A DNA stretch of 10,546 bases from an uncultured Lachnospiraceae bacterium (GTDB lineage Bacteria > Bacillota > Clostridia > Lachnospirales > Lachnospiraceae), in the NCBI GenBank assembly GCA_934351925.1, contig CAKRJT010000056.1:1-10546 (forward strand), read 5' to 3'. Shown piece by piece: positions 7,443 through 10,546 of the stretch. The first letter of the stretch is position 1; every line of letters begins with the position of its first letter. The translations under genes were made by a program, and so were the position numbers. A model generated the notes under the pieces. It was not told the DNA's origin and ran no database searches. It saw nothing but the letters and a program-made list of their open reading frames with translations.

Positions 7443-9548
7443 ATGAGCAATATCAATGTAGAAGAAATTTTTGGCGAAAATGTATTCACAGTTGGTAAGA
7501 TGAGAGAACGCCTTCCTAAGAAGGTATTCGCAAACCTCATGAATGTTATGAACAAGGGCGGCGAGTTGTCAAGCTCCGATGCCGATGTAATCGCAAAGGC
7601 AATGAAGGACTGGGCTGTCGAGAAGGGTGCAACACACTACACACATTGGTTCCAGCCACTCACAGGCATAACAGCAGAGAAGCACGATGCTTTCGTTACA
7701 CATCCGGATGCGGACGGCAAGATGATAATGGAGTTTTCCGGCAAGGAGCTTATAAAGGGCGAGCCTGATGCTTCTTCTTTTCCTTCAGGCGGCTTGAGAG
7801 CTACCTTCGAGGCGAGAGGCTACACGGCTTGGGACTGCACATCACCTGCATTTGTAAAGGAAGATGCCGCAGGCGCAATCCTCTGTATTCCTACAGCCTT
7901 CTGTTCCTACAAGGGTGAGGCGCTCGACAAAAAGACACCTCTCCTTCGTTCCATGGAGGCTGTAAGCCAGCAGGCTCTCCGTATCGTGAGACTTTTCGGC
8001 AACACAGAGGCTACCAAGGTAACAGCCTCCGTTGGTCCTGAGCAGGAATATTTTATTGTTGACAGAGAGAAATACCTCGAGAGAAAAGATTTAATCTATA
8101 CCGGACGTACACTCTTCGGCGCACCTGCTCCTAAGGGTCAGGAGCTTGAGGATCACTACTTCGGTTCCATCAAGGAGAGAATAGGCGCTTACATGAAGGA
8201 TATCAACATTGAGCTCTGGAAGCTTGGTGTTACAGCCAAGACACAGCACAATGAGGTTGCCCCTGCACAGCATGAGCTTGCTCCTATCTACGAGACAGCC
8301 AATGTAGCAGTTGACCACAACCAGCTTGTCATGGACGTTATGAAGAAGGTTGCAACCCGTCATGGTCTTGCATGTCTCCTCCACGAAAAGCCTTTTGCAG
8401 GTGTAAATGGTTCAGGTAAGCATGACAACTGGTCAATCGTAACCGATAACGGCATAAATCTCATTGACCCGGGCGACACGCCTAACGAGAACCTTCAGTT
8501 CTTACTTGTACTCGCCTGCATTATGAAGGCTGTTGACACACACGCAGATCTCCTTCGCCAGTCCGCTTCCGATGTAGGAAACGACCACAGACTTGGAGCT
8601 AATGAGGCACCTCCGGCAATCATCTCAATGTTCCTTGGCGACCAGCTTGAGGACGTTGTGAACCAGATTATCGAGACAGGTACTGCCACACACAGCATTG
8701 AGGGCGGCAAGCTTCTCACAGGTGTATCAACACTTCCTGACTTTGCTAAGGACGCAACAGACAGAAACAGAACTTCACCTTTTGCTTTCACCGGCAACAA
8801 GTTCGAGTTCCGTATGGTTGGCTCCTCAGACTCCATTGCAAGCCCTAACACCGTACTCAACGCCATTGTCGCTGAGGCATTCTGTGAAGCTGCCGACATT
8901 CTCGAGAAGTCAGATGATTTTGACAAGGACGTACACGAGTTAATCAAGAAATATATGACTGAGCACAAGAGAATCGTTTTCAATGGCAACGGCTACTCAG
9001 ACGAGTGGGTTGCTGAGGCTGAGAGAAGAGGTCTTCCAAATATCAAGTCTATGGTTGACGCCGCAAGCGCACTCACAACAGACAAGGCTGTCGCTCTCTT
9101 CGAGAAGTTCGGCATCTTCACCAAGGCAGAGCTTGAATCCCGCGAGGAGATTACATATGAGACCTACACCAAGTACATCAACATTGAGGCTCTCACGATG
9201 ATAAGCATGGCTTCAAAGCAGATTTTGCCTGCTGTCATCAGCTACACAACTGAGCTCGCCAACTCCATCGCTTCCGTTGAAGCTGTCGGCTGCGACGCAA
9301 GTGTTCAGAAGGAAAGACTCAATAAAGTTACAGTTGAGCTCAAGGCTATGAACGCAGCTCTCGAAAAACTCAAGGCAGACCAGGCAGAAGGAGAGAAGGC
9401 ATGTCCTAAGTGTACAGCAGTTTACTACCACGACACAATCATGGCAGATATGGCAGCTCTTCGTGCTCCTGCCGACAGACTTGAGATGCTCGTTGACAAG
9501 GACTTCTGGCCGATACCTACTTACGGCGACCTGCTCTTCGAGGTATAA
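7443..9548 (+). CDS. glnN: Glutamine synthetase type III
   Basis: It makes glutamine from glutamate, ammonia and ATP in the cytoplasm and is a main entry of ammonia into metabolism. The 701-residue length is that of the type III family, well above the roughly 450 residues of type I. Recognisable catalytic stretches are GPEQEYF (198-204, metal-binding glutamates), NEVAPAQHE (270-278), NGSGKHDNWS (322-331, with the metal/glutamate-site His), LGANEAPPA (384-392) and the RNRTSPFAF to KFEFR region (441-457). The C-terminus WPIPTYGDLLFEV is typical of the family. A CPKC pair (Cys654, Cys657) near the end is not something I know as a family feature. The start has AAAGGA (7427-7432) ten bases upstream; other nearby ATGs are out of frame. 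It ends in TAA at 9546-9548. The leader structures suggest regulation by termination/antitermination. Confidence 0.95.
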   Translation: MSNINVEEIFGENVFTVGKMRERLPKKVFANLMNVMNKGGELSSSDADVIAKAMKDWAVEKGATHYTHWFQPLTGITAEKHDAFVTHPDADGKMIMEFSGKELIKGEPDASSFPSGGLRATFEARGYTAWDCTSPAFVKEDAAGAILCIPTAFCSYKGEALDKKTPLLRSMEAVSQQALRIVRLFGNTEATKVTASVGPEQEYFIVDREKYLERKDLIYTGRTLFGAPAPKGQELEDHYFGSIKERIGAYMKDINIELWKLGVTAKTQHNEVAPAQHELAPIYETANVAVDHNQLVMDVMKKVATRHGLACLLHEKPFAGVNGSGKHDNWSIVTDNGINLIDPGDTPNENLQFLLVLACIMKAVDTHADLLRQSASDVGNDHRLGANEAPPAIISMFLGDQLEDVVNQIIETGTATHSIEGGKLLTGVSTLPDFAKDATDRNRTSPFAFTGNKFEFRMVGSSDSIASPNTVLNAIVAEAFCEAADILEKSDDFDKDVHELIKKYMTEHKRIVFNGNGYSDEWVAEAERRGLPNIKSMVDAASALTTDKAVALFEKFGIFTKAELESREEITYETYTKYINIEALTMISMASKQILPAVISYTTELANSIASVEAVGCDASVQKERLNKVTVELKAMNAALEKLKADQAEGEKACPKCTAVYYHDTIMADMAALRAPADRLEMLVDKDFWPIPTYGDLLFEV

Positions 9549-9600
9549 TAATTATTATTGTTGTAGTTGTAAAAATAGGTACAAAATCAATTACAAAAAT

Positions 9601-9698
9601 AAAGACCACATGAAACAGCATATGCGAATATCTTATGTCGTCTCAGGTAGTTACCTGATTGACAATCATATATTCGCTGCTGACCATGTGGTCTTTTT
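9601..9698. terminator. Very long stem-loop, likely two-way terminator between glnN and trxA
   Basis: AAAGACCACATG (9601-9612) pairs with CATGTGGTCTTT (9685-9696). Inside, CAGCA (9616-9620) pairs with TGCTG (9678-9682), GCGAATAT (9624-9631) with ATATTCGC (9670-9677), TGTC (9636-9639) with GACA (9661-9664), and TCAGGT (9643-9648) with ACCTGA (9653-9658). That is about 35 pairs over 96 bases. T residues follow on the right (to 9698), and an A-rich stretch precedes it on the left, so it can stop transcripts from both sides. It is far longer than a normal terminator and could derive from a small mobile hairpin element. Confidence 0.8.
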
Positions 9699-9714
9699 GA
9701 TATTGTTGTATCAG

Positions 9715-9768
9715 ATATCAATGATATCATAAATATCATTGATATCATAAATATCATTGATATCATTG
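9715..9768. repeat. Three tandem 18-bp units, each with a 13-bp palindrome
   Basis: The unit ATATCATTGATATCATAA occurs at 9733-9750. A copy with one change (AATGA for ATTGA) is at 9715-9732, and a copy with two end changes is at 9751-9768. Each begins with ATATCA-W-TGATAT, a perfect 13-bp palindrome around its central base; the first copy is the reverse complement of the other two there. It lies between converging genes and encodes nothing credible. Binding sites for a dimeric protein, or simple repeat expansion, are both possible. Confidence 0.85.
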
Positions 9769-9793
9769 AGGGCAAAATCCCTTTTGACCTCAA
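9766..9793. other. Stem-loop downstream of trxA
   Basis: TTGAGG (9766-9771) pairs with CCTCAA (9788-9793), and after one mismatch CAAAA (9773-9777) pairs with TTTTG (9782-9786) around TCCC. It lies 32 bases beyond the trxA stop. On the trxA strand no T-run follows, so it is a weak terminator or a 3'-end stabilising hairpin. Confidence 0.5.
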
Positions 9794-9825
9794 CATCATT
9801 TTTATATCGCTATGTCAGATATGCC

Positions 9826-10134
9826 CTACCTGAGCATTTCAAGAATTTTGTCCTTAGGCTGTACACCGACGCTCGTGTTGACTGTCTTGCCGTCCTTGAC
9901 AACCACCAATGTAGGTATTGACATAACGCCATACTTCTCAGCCAGTGAAGACTCCTCATCAACATTAATCTTACAAATCTTAGCATCCGTAACCTCATCA
10001 GAGAGTTCTTCTATAACCGGCAGGAGCATCTGGCATGGTCCACACCATGAAGCCCAGAAGTCAAGAAGCACCGGCTTGTCAGAGTTAAGCACTTCGCTCT
10101 CATAATTGTCACTCGTAATGTGTAATGCTGCCAT
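9826..10134 (-). CDS. trxA: Thioredoxin
   Basis: This small cytoplasmic dithiol protein reduces disulphides in enzymes such as ribonucleotide reductase and peroxiredoxins and is itself recharged by thioredoxin reductase. The 102-residue length is typical. The active site WCGPC is at residues 30-34, after DFWASW, and the conserved cis-proline is Pro74 in SIPT. The KINVDEE and VVVKDGK strands match the fold. One additional cysteine (Cys54) lies outside the active site. The start is fixed by AAGGAGG nine bases upstream, and an extended -10 promoter lies further upstream. It is transcribed toward glnN and shares the terminator region with it. No reductase gene is in the window. Confidence 0.96.
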   Translation of the reverse strand: MAALHITSDNYESEVLNSDKPVLLDFWASWCGPCQMLLPVIEELSDEVTDAKICKINVDEESSLAEKYGVMSIPTLVVVKDGKTVNTSVGVQPKDKILEMLR

Positions 10135-10214
10135 TTTTCTAATCCTCCTTGTTTTTGTGAAGCAAAAATCCGAGTCTGTGCGAGGAGAGGATTCTGCCTC
10201 CTTGTTTTTATTTC
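10135..10214 (-). promoter_or_regulatory. trxA leader with duplicated ribosome-binding block
   Basis: On the trxA strand AAAAACAAGGAGG occurs twice, at 10209-10197 and 10156-10144. Only the second precedes the ATG; the first has no start codon at a usable distance. AATCCTC (10193-10187) is fully complementary to GAGGATT (10147-10141), which covers most of the real site. GGAGG of the first block (10201-10197) can instead pair with CCTCT (10190-10186). TTTTTG and CAAAAA (10168-10152) form a hairpin between them. Competing pairings could set translation; this is inference. Confidence 0.45.
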
Positions 10215-10220
10215 TTGATT

Positions 10221-10249
10221 ATTATAACAAAATATGCTGATTTTATCCA
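10221..10249 (-). promoter_or_regulatory. trxA promoter
   Basis: Read on the reverse strand, TATAAT lies at 10226-10221, preceded by TG one base upstream (TGTTATAAT, an extended -10). TGGATA at 10249-10244 is a four-of-six match to -35, with a 17-base spacer. Transcription would start near 10214, giving a leader of about 80 bases. Confidence 0.75.
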
Positions 10250-10375
10250 GTAACCAATGTTACATTTTATACTTTCTTAACATTCGGAATCCGCTGATTT
10301 ACTGCGGAAAGCTGCGTGCTAATATGAGCCGTCACATAATTCTATATTCTTCCTTAAAGATTTCTCCTTACATAA
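10250..10375. other. Intergenic stretch upstream of trxA, no gene seen
   Basis: No credible coding sequence is visible on either strand. The only structure is TCCGC (10290-10294) pairing with GCGGA (10304-10308) over a nine-base loop, without a T-run. The last 25 bases before 10376 resemble the tail of the 61-bp repeat that follows (…CTCCTTACATAA against …TCCTACCTCATAA). Confidence 0.5.
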
Positions 10376-10546
10376 GGGCATAGATATAGAAAATCTTGAT
10401 TCTTGCACTTTTACCTCTCAATATTCTCTTCTATCTGGGCGTAGAAATGAAAAATCTTAAGGTTTGCACTTTTCCTCACACTTTTCCTACCTCATAAGGG
10501 CATAGAAATCAAAAATCTCTGTTTTTGCACTTTTCCTCACACTTTT
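10376..10546. repeat. Noncoding tandem repeats with 61-bp period, running off the right edge
   Basis: Units begin with GGGC at 10376, 10437 and 10498, exactly 61 bases apart; the third is cut by the window end. Conserved blocks are GGGCRTAGAWAT, then AAAATCT, then TTGCACTTTT (at 10403, 10464 and 10525), then CCTC. The second and third units also share CCTCACACTTTT. The bases between blocks vary. The period is not a multiple of three, so this is not a protein repeat. Function unknown. Confidence 0.85.

Noticed and set aside
8495..8989. Long reverse-strand ORF inside glnN
   Set aside because: It is antisense to a well-conserved enzyme, and its sequence has no recognisable domain; a shadow of codon bias.
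9610..9732. A 40-codon forward ORF within the long hairpin
   Set aside because: It has no ribosome binding site, and both its start and most of its length are explained by the inverted repeat and the palindromic units.
10376..10546. CRISPR array
   Set aside because: The period is regular, but conserved blocks are short and scattered across the whole unit, differ between copies, and no part looks like a constant repeat with unrelated spacers.

Overview
The window looks like chromosomal DNA of an anaerobic Gram-positive gut or rumen bacterium of the class Clostridia, most likely Lachnospiraceae. This is inferred from the mix of a short class II aldolase, a class B sortase, a long type III glutamine synthetase, very large secreted proteins with Listeria-Bacteroides (InlB B-type) repeats, and AAGGAGG/GGAGG ribosome binding sites. 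No database search was possible, so the genus is not assigned.

Left part (1-5162): two tandem same-strand genes for extracellular repeat proteins. The first enters from beyond the left edge and stops in the middle of a repeat. Its stop codon overlaps the ribosome binding site of the second, a 1389-residue secreted protein. That protein has a signal peptide, a Cys/aromatic-rich N-terminal domain, B-type repeats, two related Ig-like modules, and a terminal domain without a wall anchor. Its ends are visibly more AT-rich than its repeat core, and one repeat survives only as its last third, so the locus looks recombined.

Middle part (5163-9548): three forward housekeeping or surface genes. These are a fructose-bisphosphate aldolase with an extended -10 promoter, a class B sortase preceded by a small stem-loop, and a type III glutamine synthetase (glnN). 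The glnN leader contains a strong intrinsic terminator and an alternative hairpin, with an A-x-x-G hexaloop, that cannot form at the same time as the terminator. That is suggestive of antitermination control. No sortase substrate motif is visible in the window.

Right part (9549-10546): a converging reverse-strand thioredoxin gene. Between glnN and trxA lie a very long near-perfect stem-loop that can serve as a two-way terminator, three 18-bp tandem units built on a 13-bp palindrome, and a further hairpin. The trxA leader carries a duplicated 13-bp block containing AAGGAGG plus complementary CCTC runs, a possible translational switch. Upstream of the trxA promoter, noncoding repeats with an exact 61-bp period run off the right edge.

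The genes do not form one pathway. Glycolysis (fba), nitrogen assimilation (glnN), redox (trxA) and surface display (srtB, repeat proteins) are neighbours. The most interesting material is in the leaders and intergenic repeats, not in a new protein system.
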